Part shown: piece after piece, positions 6,783-15,582 of the stretch
Layout of the letters: each line of letters starts with the position of its first letter
Position numbering within the stretch: the stretch's first letter is position 1
Program-made: the position numbers and the translations under genes
NCBI GenBank assembly: GCA_038239485.1
Contig: JBBSET010000016.1
Span: forward strand, 1-56,914
DNA: 56,914 bases
From: DASQEH01 sp038239485
GTDB lineage: Bacteria; Actinomycetota; Actinomycetes; Propionibacteriales; Nocardioidaceae
Direction of reading: 5' to 3'
Notes under the pieces: generated by a model
What the model was told of the DNA's origin: nothing
What the model saw: only the letters and a program-made list of their open reading frames with translations
The model's database searches: none

Positions 6783-8207
6783 CTAGATGTCGTAGTAGAG
6801 CTCGAACTCGTGCGGGTGCGGCCGCAGCGCGATCGGAAGCACCTCATTGGTCCGCTTGTACGAGATCCACGTCTCGATCAGGTCGGGGGTGAAGACGTCG
6901 CCCTCGAGCAGGAAGTCGTGGTCGGCCTCGAGCGAGTCGAGCACGGCCGTCAAGGTCGCCGGCACCTGCTGGACGTCCTGGTGCTCGTCTGGCGGGAGCT
7001 CGTACAGGTCCTTGTCGATGGGTGCGGGCGGCTCGATCTTGTTGCGGATGCCGTCCAGGCCGGCCAGCAGCATGGCCGAGAACGCCAGGTAGGGGTTGGC
7101 CGACGGGTCGGGGCAGCGGAACTCGATCCGCTTCGCCTTGGGGTTGGCGCCCGTGATCGGGATCCGGATACAGGCCGAGCGGTTGCGCTGGCTGTAGACG
7201 AGGTTCACCGGCGCCTCGAAGCCCGGCACCAGTCGGTGGTACGAGTTGACCGTCGGGTTGGTGAAAGCGAGCAGCGAGGGCGCGTGGGCCAGCAGGCCGC
7301 CGATGTAGTAGCGCGCCATGTCGGAGAGGCCGCCATATCCGGACTCGTCGTAGAACAACGGGACGCCGTCGTTCCAGATCGACTGGTGGCAGTGCATACC
7401 CGAGCCGTTGTCGCCGAAGATCGGCTTGGGCATGAAGGTCGCCGTCTTGCCGTTGCGCCAAGCGGTGTTCTTGATGATGTACTTGAACTTCATCACGTCG
7501 TCGGCGGCGTTGAGCAACTCGGAGAACCTGTAGTTGATCTCGGCCTGGCCCGCGGTGCCGACCTCATGGTGCTGGCGCTCGACGATCAGCCCGGCGGCCT
7601 CCAGCTCCTTGGACATCTCGGCCCGGAGGTCGGCGAAGTGGTCGTACGGCGGGACCGGGAAGTAGCCACCCTTGTACTTGACCTTGTAGCCGCGGTTCCC
7701 GCCCTCTTCGGCGCGCCCGCTGTTCCAGGCGGCGGCGACGGAGTCGATGGAGTAGAAGCTGGTGTTCTGCTTGGTTTCGAAGCGCACGTCGTCGAAGACG
7801 TAGAACTCTGCCTCGGGCGCGAAGAAGGCGGTGTCGCCGATGCCGCTGCTCTTGAGGTACGCCTGCGCCTTGCGGGCGATGTTGCGGGGGTCGCGGCTAT
7901 AGGCCTCGCCGGTGAGCGGGTCGTGGATGAAGAAGTTGACCACCAGGGTCTTGTCGGCCCGGAACGCGTCGAGGTAGGCCGATGTGGGGTCCGGTAGCAG
8001 CGACATGTCGGACTCGTGGATAGCCTGGAAGCCACGAATCGACGAGCCATCGAACTGCAGACCGTCCTCGAACACCTCAGGACCGAACGACGACACGGGA
8101 ACGGTGAAGTGTTGCATCACACCAGGGAGATCACAGAAGCGGACGTCGACCATCTCGACACCCTCGTCCTTGATGTAGTTGAGCAACTCGTCGCTATCAG
8201 CGAACAT
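6783..8207 (-). CDS. glnA: Type I glutamine synthetase (GSI-beta)
   Basis: Makes glutamine from glutamate, ammonia and ATP in the cytoplasm and is the main ammonium assimilation enzyme. The 474-residue length is typical of GlnA1. The sequence has the N-terminal beta-grasp region, the ATP/metal signature (NGSGMHCHQS), the PITGANPKAKR segment and the adenylylation-loop tyrosine in KDLYELPPDE, which points to control by GlnE. ATG 8207 is chosen because a perfect AAGGAGGT lies just upstream; in-frame starts further up are not supported. Two GlnR boxes lie upstream and a strong terminator downstream. Confidence 0.98.
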   Translation of the reverse strand: MFADSDELLNYIKDEGVEMVDVRFCDLPGVMQHFTVPVSSFGPEVFEDGLQFDGSSIRGFQAIHESDMSLLPDPTSAYLDAFRADKTLVVNFFIHDPLTGEAYSRDPRNIARKAQAYLKSSGIGDTAFFAPEAEFYVFDDVRFETKQNTSFYSIDSVAAAWNSGRAEEGGNRGYKVKYKGGYFPVPPYDHFADLRAEMSKELEAAGLIVERQHHEVGTAGQAEINYRFSELLNAADDVMKFKYIIKNTAWRNGKTATFMPKPIFGDNGSGMHCHQSIWNDGVPLFYDESGYGGLSDMARYYIGGLLAHAPSLLAFTNPTVNSYHRLVPGFEAPVNLVYSQRNRSACIRIPITGANPKAKRIEFRCPDPSANPYLAFSAMLLAGLDGIRNKIEPPAPIDKDLYELPPDEHQDVQQVPATLTAVLDSLEADHDFLLEGDVFTPDLIETWISYKRTNEVLPIALRPHPHEFELYYDI

Positions 8208-8278
8208 CGAACCTCCTTGGGAGCCAGTCGACTCCGCATAGTCCACCGGTCGTCAGACGTGGAGCGTAAAATCCGCTG

Positions 8279-8316
8279 GTTTCCGCACCGTATCCGACGG
8301 GTTTCCTGCGTGTTAC
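8279..8316 (-). promoter_or_regulatory. Tandem GlnR-binding boxes upstream of glnA
   Basis: Read on the minus strand: GTAAC-n6-GAAAC (8316-8301), then 6 bases, then GATAC-n6-GAAAC (8294-8279). Both fit the GlnR a-site/b-site consensus GTnAC-n6-GaAAC well, with 22-bp periodicity between boxes, as described for glnA promoters of Streptomyces. The array lies 70-110 bases upstream of the glnA ATG and right beside the start of the divergent RDD gene, so GlnR may affect both. The match is seen directly; binding is inferred. Confidence 0.8.
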
Positions 8317-8326
8317 GTTGCCCCCT

Positions 8327-8752
8327 GTGAGCCAGCGTGCCGCCGAACCCGACTACCCGGGTCGACGAAAGGGGCTCCCACCGACCGGTCCGGGAAGCAC
8401 GGCGGGTTGGGGACGCCGGCTCGGCGCTCTCGTCATCGACTGGGGGTTGTCGCTGCTGGTGGCCTCCGCCATCCGGCAGCTGGGATTCTGGAGTGGCGAC
8501 GGCGCCAGGCAGTTCGGGCCGCTGGTGGTCTTCGCGGTCGAAGCCTGGATCCTGACCACGCTCGTGGGTGGTTCCGCGGGCCAGCTGTTGATCGGCGTCA
8601 CCGTCCGGCGCGTCTCCGGCGCGGCTCTCGACCCCGCCCGGGCCCTGCTGAGGACCATCTTGATCTGTCTCGTCATCCCGCCGTTGATCTACAACCGCGA
8701 CCAGCAGGGCCTTCATGATCTGGCGGTGGACTCGATCGCCGTCCGCCGTTAG
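8327..8752 (+). CDS. RDD family membrane protein
   Basis: A 141-residue protein of the RDD family, small membrane proteins of unclear function (some relatives take part in ion transport). It shows the family pattern GWGRRLGALVIDWGLSLLV (helix 1 with Arg and Asp), a second helix followed by GSAGQLLIGVTVRR, and a third segment ILICLVIPPLIYN ending in the conserved QQGLHDLAVDSIAVRR. GTG 8327 is chosen; a TTG three codons upstream is possible. It is divergent from glnA with the GlnR boxes between them, an arrangement common in actinobacteria. Confidence 0.85.
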   Translation: MSQRAAEPDYPGRRKGLPPTGPGSTAGWGRRLGALVIDWGLSLLVASAIRQLGFWSGDGARQFGPLVVFAVEAWILTTLVGGSAGQLLIGVTVRRVSGAALDPARALLRTILICLVIPPLIYNRDQQGLHDLAVDSIAVRR

Positions 8753-8861
8753 CCCTGCCGGCCACGCTCAGCTGCCCGGGAGGTGCCTGGTCACCCCGAC
8801 GGGTGTGCTGGCGTGCTGGCGTACGGCGACAGGCTGCGGGTGAGGTCGTGGCGGCAGCGGG

Positions 8862-9623
8862 TCAGGGCTGGCGGAGGCTGGACTGGCGCTGCCAGACCAA
8901 GGTCCACAACCGGTGTGGCATCAGCTGTAGCAGCTTCATGGTGGCTGCCATCGGTAGCGGGAACACGATCTCCGGGCGACTCGATGTGATCCCGTCCGCG
9001 ATCGCCCGCGCCGCCTCGTCAGCCTCCACCATGAACGGCATCGCGAACGAGTTGTTGTCTGTCAGCTCGGTGCGGACGAAGCCGGGGGAGACCCACTGCA
9101 CGACGACGCCCGACGGCGCGAGGTCGGCCCGGAGGCTCTCGGCCAGGTTGAGCAGAGCTGCCTTGGTCGATCCGTACGCTTCCGCGCCGGGCACGCCGCG
9201 GTACCCCGCGACACTCGTCACGATGACGATCCGCCCCTCACCGCGCTCCAGCATCCGTGGCAGCACGGACGCGATGCACGAGTTGGCGCCGAGCAGGTTG
9301 ACCTCGACCTGCTGACGGAAAGCGGCCGCGTCCCACTCGCCTACCTTGGTCTGCGTCCACGCTCCGGCGTTCAGGATCGCGATGTCGATGTCGCCGTACT
9401 CGTCGCGCACCTGGGCTGCTGCGGTCTGCACGGCGTCGTGGTCCGTCACGTCCAGCGGCACGACCAGCATCGAGCCGTCGGACACCTCCTCGAGCCGGTC
9501 GGCTCGGCGCGCGGAGATCGCGACCCGCGCGCCCCGGGTGGAGAGCTCGGCCGCCAACGCGGCGCCGATGCCGCTGGAGGCGCCGGTGAGCCAAACCCGT
9601 GAGCCTGAGAGTGAGGCGGTCAT
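8862..9623 (-). CDS. Short-chain dehydrogenase/reductase (SDR)
   Basis: Classical SDR of 253 residues with the cofactor motif TGASSGIG near the N-terminus, the NAG motif (ILNAGAW) and the catalytic AYGSTK Tyr-Lys pair. Substrate unknown. ATG 9623 has AAGGGG upstream and overlaps the DUF1365 stop by 4 bases (ATGA), so it is the coupled last gene of the FAD-oxidase/DUF1365/SDR set. In other bacteria, SDRs sit in similar clusters with DUF1365 and cyclopropane-synthase genes, suggesting a role in membrane lipid modification; this is inferred from context. The C-terminal hydrophobic segment could associate with the membrane. Confidence 0.9.
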   Translation of the reverse strand: MTASLSGSRVWLTGASSGIGAALAAELSTRGARVAISARRADRLEEVSDGSMLVVPLDVTDHDAVQTAAAQVRDEYGDIDIAILNAGAWTQTKVGEWDAAAFRQQVEVNLLGANSCIASVLPRMLERGEGRIVIVTSVAGYRGVPGAEAYGSTKAALLNLAESLRADLAPSGVVVQWVSPGFVRTELTDNNSFAMPFMVEADEAARAIADGITSSRPEIVFPLPMAATMKLLQLMPHRLWTLVWQRQSSLRQP

Positions 9624-10405
9624 CGAGACCCCTTCTGGTCGACATGCGGCGACCGTCGGACGACGGGCAGCCGTTTGATCCACAACCACACGCCGTGGAG
9701 GCGGATCAGCGCAGCGACGCGCTGCGGCATCAGCGGCTGGGTCAGAGCGACGGTGACGACCCGGCGGACCGTCACCGGGACGGCGCGGCCGGTGAAGCTT
9801 CCAGTGAAGACGACCCGGTCGTCCTGGCGAAGGGTGACGAAGGCCCCGACCTTGTCATCGTCGTGCACGAACTTGAGCTGGTACTTCCCGAAGACGCCGA
9901 AGAACGGCGAGACGTAGAACTGCTTGTCCGCGAAGCCTGTACCGTGCTCGTCCACGTCCACGACGTAGCCGTGCCGTTCGCCGTAGGTGTTGTGGACCTC
10001 GGCCAGGACGCCCTCGAGCGAGCCGTCGGTCGCATAGCACCAGTACACGCTGAGCGGGTCGAAGACGTACCCGAGCGTGCGGGCGTTGGCAAGCATCACG
10101 ATGCGGTGCGCCGACCAGGCAACCCCCTGTGCAGCCAGGAACCCGCGCACGTTGTCGCCGAGGGACCTCTCGGGCGAGCCGAGATGGTCCCGCGACCGAA
10201 AGGACGCAAGCGGTCGGAGCCAGGGCGGTACGACGTCGGGGTGGTCAGCGTCGACGAGCCACTGGTGCGCCCGGTACCTGAAGGTGTGCTTGACCGGATG
10301 GAAGCGAGCATGGCGCACCTCACCGCTGACCAGCGCAGGAAGCCCCAGCAGCGCCGGCGGGTCAGTCGCTTCGGCGCCAACCTCGTCCAGCAGTCGGCTC
10401 ACCAC
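9620..10405 (-). CDS. DUF1365 family protein
   Basis: A 261-residue DUF1365 protein starting from tandem GTG codons (10405 or 10402). Recognisable parts are GEVRHARFHPVKHTFRYR, PLSVYWCYA, VHNTYGERHGYV and the C-terminal ALIRLHGVWLWIKRLP. The biochemical role is not established. The family co-occurs with an FAD amine-oxidase-like protein and a cyclopropane-fatty-acid-synthase-like methyltransferase, including in proteobacterial RpoE-ChrR singlet-oxygen regulons. It overlaps the FAD gene by 7 bases and the SDR by 4, so the three should be translated as one unit. Confidence 0.88.
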   Translation of the reverse strand: MVSRLLDEVGAEATDPPALLGLPALVSGEVRHARFHPVKHTFRYRAHQWLVDADHPDVVPPWLRPLASFRSRDHLGSPERSLGDNVRGFLAAQGVAWSAHRIVMLANARTLGYVFDPLSVYWCYATDGSLEGVLAEVHNTYGERHGYVVDVDEHGTGFADKQFYVSPFFGVFGKYQLKFVHDDDKVGAFVTLRQDDRVVFTGSFTGRAVPVTVRRVVTVALTQPLMPQRVAALIRLHGVWLWIKRLPVVRRSPHVDQKGSR

Positions 10406-11667
10406 GTGGCGCCGAAGTGCTCGGCTGCGGCGACCCCGGCCTGGCAGCCGTCCTCGTGGAAGCCCCAGCCGTGGTAGGCGCCGGCAAAGGCGGTTCGCTC
10501 GGACTGGATCGAAGCCAGTCGCCGCTGGGCCGCAACCGACTCGGGGGTGAAGATCGGGTGCGTGTAGGCCATCTCGGCGATGACCTGGTCGGGATCGACC
10601 CGGTCGCCGCCGTTGAGCGTGACGAGCAGGGGCTGTCTCTCGGGGTGGCCTTGCAGCCGGTTCATCCAGTAGCTGACCTGCACCTGCTCGCTGTCCTGGT
10701 CGCAGCTTGTCAGGTGGAAGTTCCAGCTCGCCCGCTCCTCGCGTCGCCGCGGCAGCACCGTGTCGTCGCGGTGCAGCTGGGTCTGGTTCGCGGAGTACCG
10801 GAAGGCGCCCAGGACCGCGAACTCGTCCGGAGTCGGGTCGCTGAGCAGCCTGAGCGCCTCATCGGCGTGCGTGGCGAGCACGACCTTGTCGAAGTCGTGC
10901 TGGTGCCCAGCGGCGTCCGCGACCACGACGCGGTCGGCCTTGCGGGTCACCGCGGTGACCGGGTCTGAGCGGCGCACGTCTGCGAGCTGCCGGCCGAGCT
11001 CGTCGACGTATGTCCGCGAGCCGCCGGCGACGACGTACCACTGGGGGGCGTCGCCGAGCTGCAGGAACCCGTGGTTGGAAAGGAACGCGAAGAGATAGGC
11101 CGCCGGGTAGTCGAGGGCGTCGCGGTGACCGCTCGACCAGACACACGACACGACAGGCAGCGCGTAGTGCTCGACGAAGTGGGTGCCGAAGCTCATGCGC
11201 TCCAGGAACTCCCCGTAGGTCTCGAGCGAGTCGGGGTCGTCGCGGACCAGGTCGAGCGCGGCCCGCTGGAACCGCCGGATGCTCAGCAGCAGCCGCCAGA
11301 AGACCGGGTCGGCGACCCGCCGGCGCTGGGCGAAGATCCCGGCGGCGCCGCGGCCGCCGACGTACCCGAGCCCGCAGCCGGCACAGGACACGCTCATGCT
11401 CATCTCAGTCGGGCGGATCTCAACGCCGAGCTCGTCGAACAGCCGCGTGAGCAGCGGGTAGGTACGGTCGTTGAGGACGATGAAGCCGGAGTCGACGGCT
11501 GCCAACGAGTCCCCGAGCTCGACCTCGTGGGTGTGGGCGTGGCCACCGAGGCGGCTGTCCCGCTCGAAGACGGTGACGCTGTGGCCGTGCCGGAGCAGGT
11601 AGGCAGCCGTGAGACCCGAGATGCCCGCCCCGATGACAGCCACCCGGGGGAGGTCGTTGGTGGTCAC
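10399..11667 (-). CDS. FAD-dependent amine-oxidase-like oxidoreductase
   Basis: A 422-residue flavoprotein with the dinucleotide-binding motif VIGAGISGLTAAYLL followed by FERDSRLGGHAHTH, typical of NAD(P)/FAD proteins annotated as amine oxidases or cyclopropane-associated dehydrogenases. The C-terminus contains GAYHGWGFHEDG, also typical. The substrate is probably a lipid-linked acyl chain rather than an amine, judging from its partners DUF1365 and SDR and the methyltransferase at the head of the same gene run. The GTG start at 11667 follows DUF4191 by 43 bases. Confidence 0.88.
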   Translation of the reverse strand: MTTNDLPRVAVIGAGISGLTAAYLLRHGHSVTVFERDSRLGGHAHTHEVELGDSLAAVDSGFIVLNDRTYPLLTRLFDELGVEIRPTEMSMSVSCAGCGLGYVGGRGAAGIFAQRRRVADPVFWRLLLSIRRFQRAALDLVRDDPDSLETYGEFLERMSFGTHFVEHYALPVVSCVWSSGHRDALDYPAAYLFAFLSNHGFLQLGDAPQWYVVAGGSRTYVDELGRQLADVRRSDPVTAVTRKADRVVVADAAGHQHDFDKVVLATHADEALRLLSDPTPDEFAVLGAFRYSANQTQLHRDDTVLPRRREERASWNFHLTSCDQDSEQVQVSYWMNRLQGHPERQPLLVTLNGGDRVDPDQVIAEMAYTHPIFTPESVAAQRRLASIQSERTAFAGAYHGWGFHEDGCQAGVAAAEHFGATW

Positions 11668-11710
11668 CAGGGCTCAGTCACCTGGCGGAGGTCGGTGGTC
11701 GTCACCATCG

Positions 11711-12412
11711 TCAGCGGCCCCGCATGCCCTGCCGGGCCTGCTTCATACTGGTCGGCATCGGGCCCTTGGGGACGGGCAGCTGCGGCCGCATCGCATCCAG
11801 AGCCTTCAGCCGCTGTAGGACGTCGGTGACGTCGGCGGGCCGGATCTTGCGGGGAAGCTTCATCACGTGCTTCGACAGCTTGCGGATGGGGATGTCGTCG
11901 GGGCCGTCGCCGGCGACCACGTCGTAGATCGGGGTGTCTCCCACCACCCGGGCGTGCCGTTTCTTCTCGACACCGAGCAGGTGACGCACCCGGGCGCTGT
12001 TGCCCTCACCGACCAAGATGACGCCGGGTCGCCCGACCACGCGGTGCACGAGATCCTGGTTCTTCGTCACCGCGACCGCTTGCTGGACCTGCCAGCCGCG
12101 CCGCAGCACTCCGAGGGCGGCAGCCGCGGCACCCGGCTGGCCCTCGACCCGTGCGTAGGCGGCCTTCTCAGCCCGGCGACCGAATACGATCAGCGTTGCC
12201 AGCAGCCCGCTCGACAGGCCGACGACGATGCCGGCGGCCGGGACGACGAGGAACCAGAACACCCCACCGACGACCAGCGCCGTCGCGAGGAAGACGCCGA
12301 GGCACACCAGGCCGAGATGCTTGTCCCGCTCCCGGGTGAGCTTGTAAGCCGTGAAGAGCTTCCTGAGCGTGCCCTGCTTCTTCTCGGCGCTGGCGCCGTC
12401 GGTCTTTGCCAT
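11711..12412 (-). CDS. DUF4191 integral membrane protein
   Basis: A 233-residue actinobacterial DUF4191 protein. A charged N-terminus is followed by two adjacent membrane helices (about 34-52 and 57-78: GLVCLGVFLATALVVGG and AAGIVVGLSSGLLATLIVF), then a soluble C-terminal domain with QDLVHRVVGRPGVILVGEG. Function unknown. As commonly seen in actinobacteria it lies directly downstream of lipA (70-base gap), which suggests a conserved but unexplained link. Confidence 0.85.
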   Translation of the reverse strand: MAKTDGASAEKKQGTLRKLFTAYKLTRERDKHLGLVCLGVFLATALVVGGVFWFLVVPAAGIVVGLSSGLLATLIVFGRRAEKAAYARVEGQPGAAAAALGVLRRGWQVQQAVAVTKNQDLVHRVVGRPGVILVGEGNSARVRHLLGVEKKRHARVVGDTPIYDVVAGDGPDDIPIRKLSKHVMKLPRKIRPADVTDVLQRLKALDAMRPQLPVPKGPMPTSMKQARQGMRGR

Positions 12413-12482
12413 TCGTAGCTGCCCTGTCTGGTGGTGTTGCTGTGGTCGAAGCGCTAGTGCTGGTGCTGGTGCTGGTCAGTTG

Positions 12483-13397
12483 TCAGGCGGTGACCCCTTG
12501 GAGCCGCCGCGACTGGAGCGCCTGCTGGTACAGGCGCCCGGCCCGGTACGACGACCGGACGAGTGGACCGCTCATGGCCCCGGCGAACCCCAGATCGAGG
12601 GCCTCGGCCTGGAGCTCGACGAACTCCTCCGGGCGCACCCAGCGCTCGACTGGATGGTGCCGGGCGGACGGACGCAGGTACTGGGTGATGGTGATCAGGT
12701 CGGTGCCGACCGAGCGCAGGTCCTGCAGCGCACCGGTGACCTCCTCGCGGGTCTCGCCCATACCGAGGATGAGGTTGGACTTGGTGATGAGCCCGACCTG
12801 GCGGGCGAGGTCGATGACCTCGAGCGAGCGCTCGTACCTGAAGCCTGGGCGGATCCGGCGGAAGATGCGCGGCACCGTCTCGATGTTGTGGGCGAACACC
12901 TCCGGCGCCGCTTCGAAGAGCTGGCCGAGGTAGGCGGGGTTGCCACTGAAGTCCGGCGCGAGCATCTCGACGCCGACCCCCGGGTTGAGCTCGTGGATCT
13001 TCCGGATCGTCTCGGCATAGAGCCAGGCGCCCTCGTCGGGCAGGTCGTCACGGCAGACGCCGGTGACCGTCGCATACCTGAGCTTCATGGCCTGGACGCT
13101 CTCGGCTACGCGGAGCGGCTCGCCGGTGTCGAGGTCCTCGGGCTTGCCGGTGTCGATCTGACAGAAGTCGCAGCGCCGGGTGCACTGGTCGCCGCCGATG
13201 AGGAAGGTGGCCTCGCGGTCCTCCCAGCACTCGAAGATGTTGGGGCACGCGGCCTCCTGACAGACCGTGTGCAGCCCTTCTCGTTTCACCAGTGCCTGCA
13301 GATCCTGGTACTCCGGGCCCATCCTCGCCCTGGTCTTGATCCACGCCGGCTTACGCTCGATCGGAGTCTCGGCGTTGCGCACCTCGAGGCGCAGCAT
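12483..13397 (-). CDS. lipA: Lipoyl synthase
   Basis: Radical SAM enzyme that inserts two sulfurs into protein-bound octanoate to form lipoate. The 304-residue protein has the auxiliary cluster motif C-x4-C-x5-C (CQEAACPNIFEC), the radical SAM motif CTRRCDFC and the C-terminal RSSY motif (VRSSYRAG). ATG 13397 is chosen because GAAGGA lies 7-8 bases upstream; a GTG at 13424 is possible. It lies between lipB and DUF4191. It serves the E2 subunit (sucB) and the glycine cleavage system, both represented nearby by sucB and gcvT. Confidence 0.96.
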   Translation of the reverse strand: MLRLEVRNAETPIERKPAWIKTRARMGPEYQDLQALVKREGLHTVCQEAACPNIFECWEDREATFLIGGDQCTRRCDFCQIDTGKPEDLDTGEPLRVAESVQAMKLRYATVTGVCRDDLPDEGAWLYAETIRKIHELNPGVGVEMLAPDFSGNPAYLGQLFEAAPEVFAHNIETVPRIFRRIRPGFRYERSLEVIDLARQVGLITKSNLILGMGETREEVTGALQDLRSVGTDLITITQYLRPSARHHPVERWVRPEEFVELQAEALDLGFAGAMSGPLVRSSYRAGRLYQQALQSRRLQGVTA

Positions 13398-13476
13398 CTT
13401 TCGTCCTTCGGGGGCAATCGTCACCCGCTCAGCCTACGCGGTCGAGGCGACGTCCGGCGCGGAGCGACGGGAGCGG

Positions 13477-14211
13477 TCAGCGCAGCGGCTGAAGGCCGTA
13501 CTGGATCCGGGTACCCGAAGGCTCGACGTCCACGGTCGTGGTTCTCACCACGTCGGCGGAACGTTGGTACGGCCGCCACGACAACAGCTCGGCGATGTGG
13601 TGCTCGATGGCGGGCCGGACCTCGGCAACGGTGACGTCCCGGCCCAGCTCGTCGCTGAGCGTGGTCACCCCCGCGTCGGCGATCCCGCACGGGACGATGG
13701 CCGCGAAGCCCGACAGTGTGCAGTCGCAGTTCAACGCGAAACCGTGCATGGTGACACCGCGCGACACCCTGACGCCGAGGGCTGCGACCTTCCGTTCGGG
13801 CCGAAGGTCGTCGCACGGGAGCCAGACGCCGCTGCGACCTTTGACCCGTCCGGCTGCCAGACCGAGGTCGGCACAGACACCGATCAGCGCCTCCTCGACC
13901 CTGCGGACGTAGTCGACGACGTAGACGTCGGCGGGCAGCTTGACGATGGGGTACCCGACCAGCTGACCGGGCCCGTGCCAGGTGATCTTGCCTCCGCGGT
14001 CGACCTCGATGACCGGCGTCCCGTCGACGGGCCTGTCCTCGGGCTGGGTGCGCTTGCCGGCGGTGTAGACAGGCTCGTGCTCGAGCAGGACCACGACGTC
14101 GTCGATCTCACCGTCGGCTCGCCGGGCATGCAGGCGCCGCTGCTCGTCCCACGCGGTCCGGTAGTCGACAAGGTGGTCGCCCAGCGTGTCGGCGCTGAAG
14201 TGGATCGTCAT
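13477..14211 (-). CDS. lipB: Octanoyltransferase
   Basis: Transfers octanoate from acyl carrier protein to lipoyl domains, the first step of lipoate synthesis. The 244-residue protein has LLEHEPVYTAGKR, the RGGKITWHGPGQLVGYPI segment, the conserved lysine (ERKVAALGVR) and the catalytic cysteine C175 in VPCGIADAGVTTL. The ATG lies 7 bases after the stop of the cyclopropane-synthase-like gene and the gene is followed by lipA, so all are probably in one transcript. Confidence 0.96.
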   Translation of the reverse strand: MTIHFSADTLGDHLVDYRTAWDEQRRLHARRADGEIDDVVVLLEHEPVYTAGKRTQPEDRPVDGTPVIEVDRGGKITWHGPGQLVGYPIVKLPADVYVVDYVRRVEEALIGVCADLGLAAGRVKGRSGVWLPCDDLRPERKVAALGVRVSRGVTMHGFALNCDCTLSGFAAIVPCGIADAGVTTLSDELGRDVTVAEVRPAIEHHIAELLSWRPYQRSADVVRTTTVDVEPSGTRIQYGLQPLR

Positions 14212-14218
14212 GTCCGCT

Positions 14219-15424
14219 TCAGCGTATGTCGGAGCGGCGAGCCAGGCGAATCTGGCTCACACCGAGGTACCGCGACGCGAAGCCGGCCTCGCAGTAGGCC
14301 AGGTAGAACTCCCAGGTCCGTCGGAAGGTGAGGTCGAAGCCCTGGGCCTCGATCGCCCCCCAGTTGTCGATGAAGGTCGTCCGCCACCGGCGCAACGTCT
14401 CGGCGTAGTGCACGCCCAGCTCGCGGCGCGCGGTCACACGGAGCCGGGTGTGCCGCGCGCAGACCTCGTCGATCGCCTGCAGGGACGGGATCAGGCCGCC
14501 CGGGAAGATGTACTTCTGGATCCAGCCGTACGAGTTGCGGGTCTCCAGCATCCGGTCATGGCTCATCGTGATCGCCTGGATGGCCACCTTCCCGCCGGGG
14601 GCGAGGTGGTCGTCGATGGTGGCGAAGTAGCTCGGCCAGTACTCCTCACCGACGGCCTCGATCATCTCGATGCTGACGATCGCGTCGTACTCCCCGCAGA
14701 CATCGCGGTAGTCGGTGATCTGGACCTCGGCCAGGTGGTCCAGGCCGCGCTTCTTGATCCGCTCGGTGGCGAGCTCCGCCTGTTCCTGCGACAGCGTGAT
14801 GCTGGTGACCTTGGCGCCGCGCTCGGCGGCCCGGATCGCGAGTGAGCCCCACCCGGAGCCGATCTCGAGCACGCGGCTGCCGTCGTGAACGTCGGCATAG
14901 TCGAGGATGCCGTCGATCTTGCGCAGCTGCGCGGCTTCGAGCGGCTCGTTCTCGAGGTCCGCGAACCAGGCCGACGAGTAGGTCATCGTCTCGTCCAGGA
15001 ACGACGCGAACAGCGCGTTGGACATGTCGTAGTGTGCCTCGATATTGGACTTGGAACCGTCGCGGGTGTTGCTCGTGTGGTGCGGGAGCTTGCGGTCGAT
15101 GATGACGCGGAGCTGGCGCAGCGGACCGGGCACCAGCGTCGCCACCTTGGTGGCGAACGGGGTCAGCAGGTCGGCGAGGTCGGTCGAGCTCCCCGTTGTC
15201 CACTCCCCGGCGACGTAAGCCTCGCCGAAGGCCATCTTGGCGTCGTGGCCGAGCCGGCGGTAGAAGGCCGCGGGGTTCACCACGGTGAAGACCGGCAGCC
15301 CGAGGTCACCGGCGCCCCAGGCCGAGCCGTCAGGGAACTCGAAGCGCACGGGCACCCGCTTGGCCGCGATCTTGACCACAGACCGCGCGACCCGCGAAGC
15401 GGCGACGTCGTAGAGATGACCCAC
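14219..15424 (-). CDS. cfa: Cyclopropane-fatty-acyl-phospholipid synthase-like SAM methyltransferase
   Basis: A 401-residue class I methyltransferase of the CFA/UfaA1 type, acting on unsaturated acyl chains of membrane phospholipids. Seen: SNIEAHYDMSNALFASFLD, the SAM site VLEIGSGWGSLAIRAAERG, SIEMIEAVGEEYWPSYF, and the C-terminal RTWEFYLAYCEAGF. The GTG start has GGAAGGA upstream. The product could be a cyclopropane, methyl-branched or methylated unsaturated acyl chain; this cannot be told from sequence. It is the first gene of the run cfa-lipB-lipA-DUF4191-FAD oxidase-DUF1365-SDR, and the later genes are its usual partners elsewhere. Confidence 0.9.
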   Translation of the reverse strand: MGHLYDVAASRVARSVVKIAAKRVPVRFEFPDGSAWGAGDLGLPVFTVVNPAAFYRRLGHDAKMAFGEAYVAGEWTTGSSTDLADLLTPFATKVATLVPGPLRQLRVIIDRKLPHHTSNTRDGSKSNIEAHYDMSNALFASFLDETMTYSSAWFADLENEPLEAAQLRKIDGILDYADVHDGSRVLEIGSGWGSLAIRAAERGAKVTSITLSQEQAELATERIKKRGLDHLAEVQITDYRDVCGEYDAIVSIEMIEAVGEEYWPSYFATIDDHLAPGGKVAIQAITMSHDRMLETRNSYGWIQKYIFPGGLIPSLQAIDEVCARHTRLRVTARRELGVHYAETLRRWRTTFIDNWGAIEAQGFDLTFRRTWEFYLAYCEAGFASRYLGVSQIRLARRSDIR

Positions 15425-15582
15425 CGGAGATGTCCTTCCCGAGACCGCGGTGACAACTACAGCGTACGGGGGCGCGCTCGGACGGTCAGCCGAACGCCGA
15501 CCGCGGGGGGTCGAGAGGTCCGTCTGCGGTGGCCTGTGGATGACGGCAGCAGAGATCGGCCCAAGTACGCGAGGCTGATGCC

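Noticed and set aside
6705..7997. Long open frame on the plus strand opposite glnA
   Set aside because: It is antisense to a clear glutamine synthetase gene, has no recognisable domain, and reflects the GC-rich third positions of glnA.
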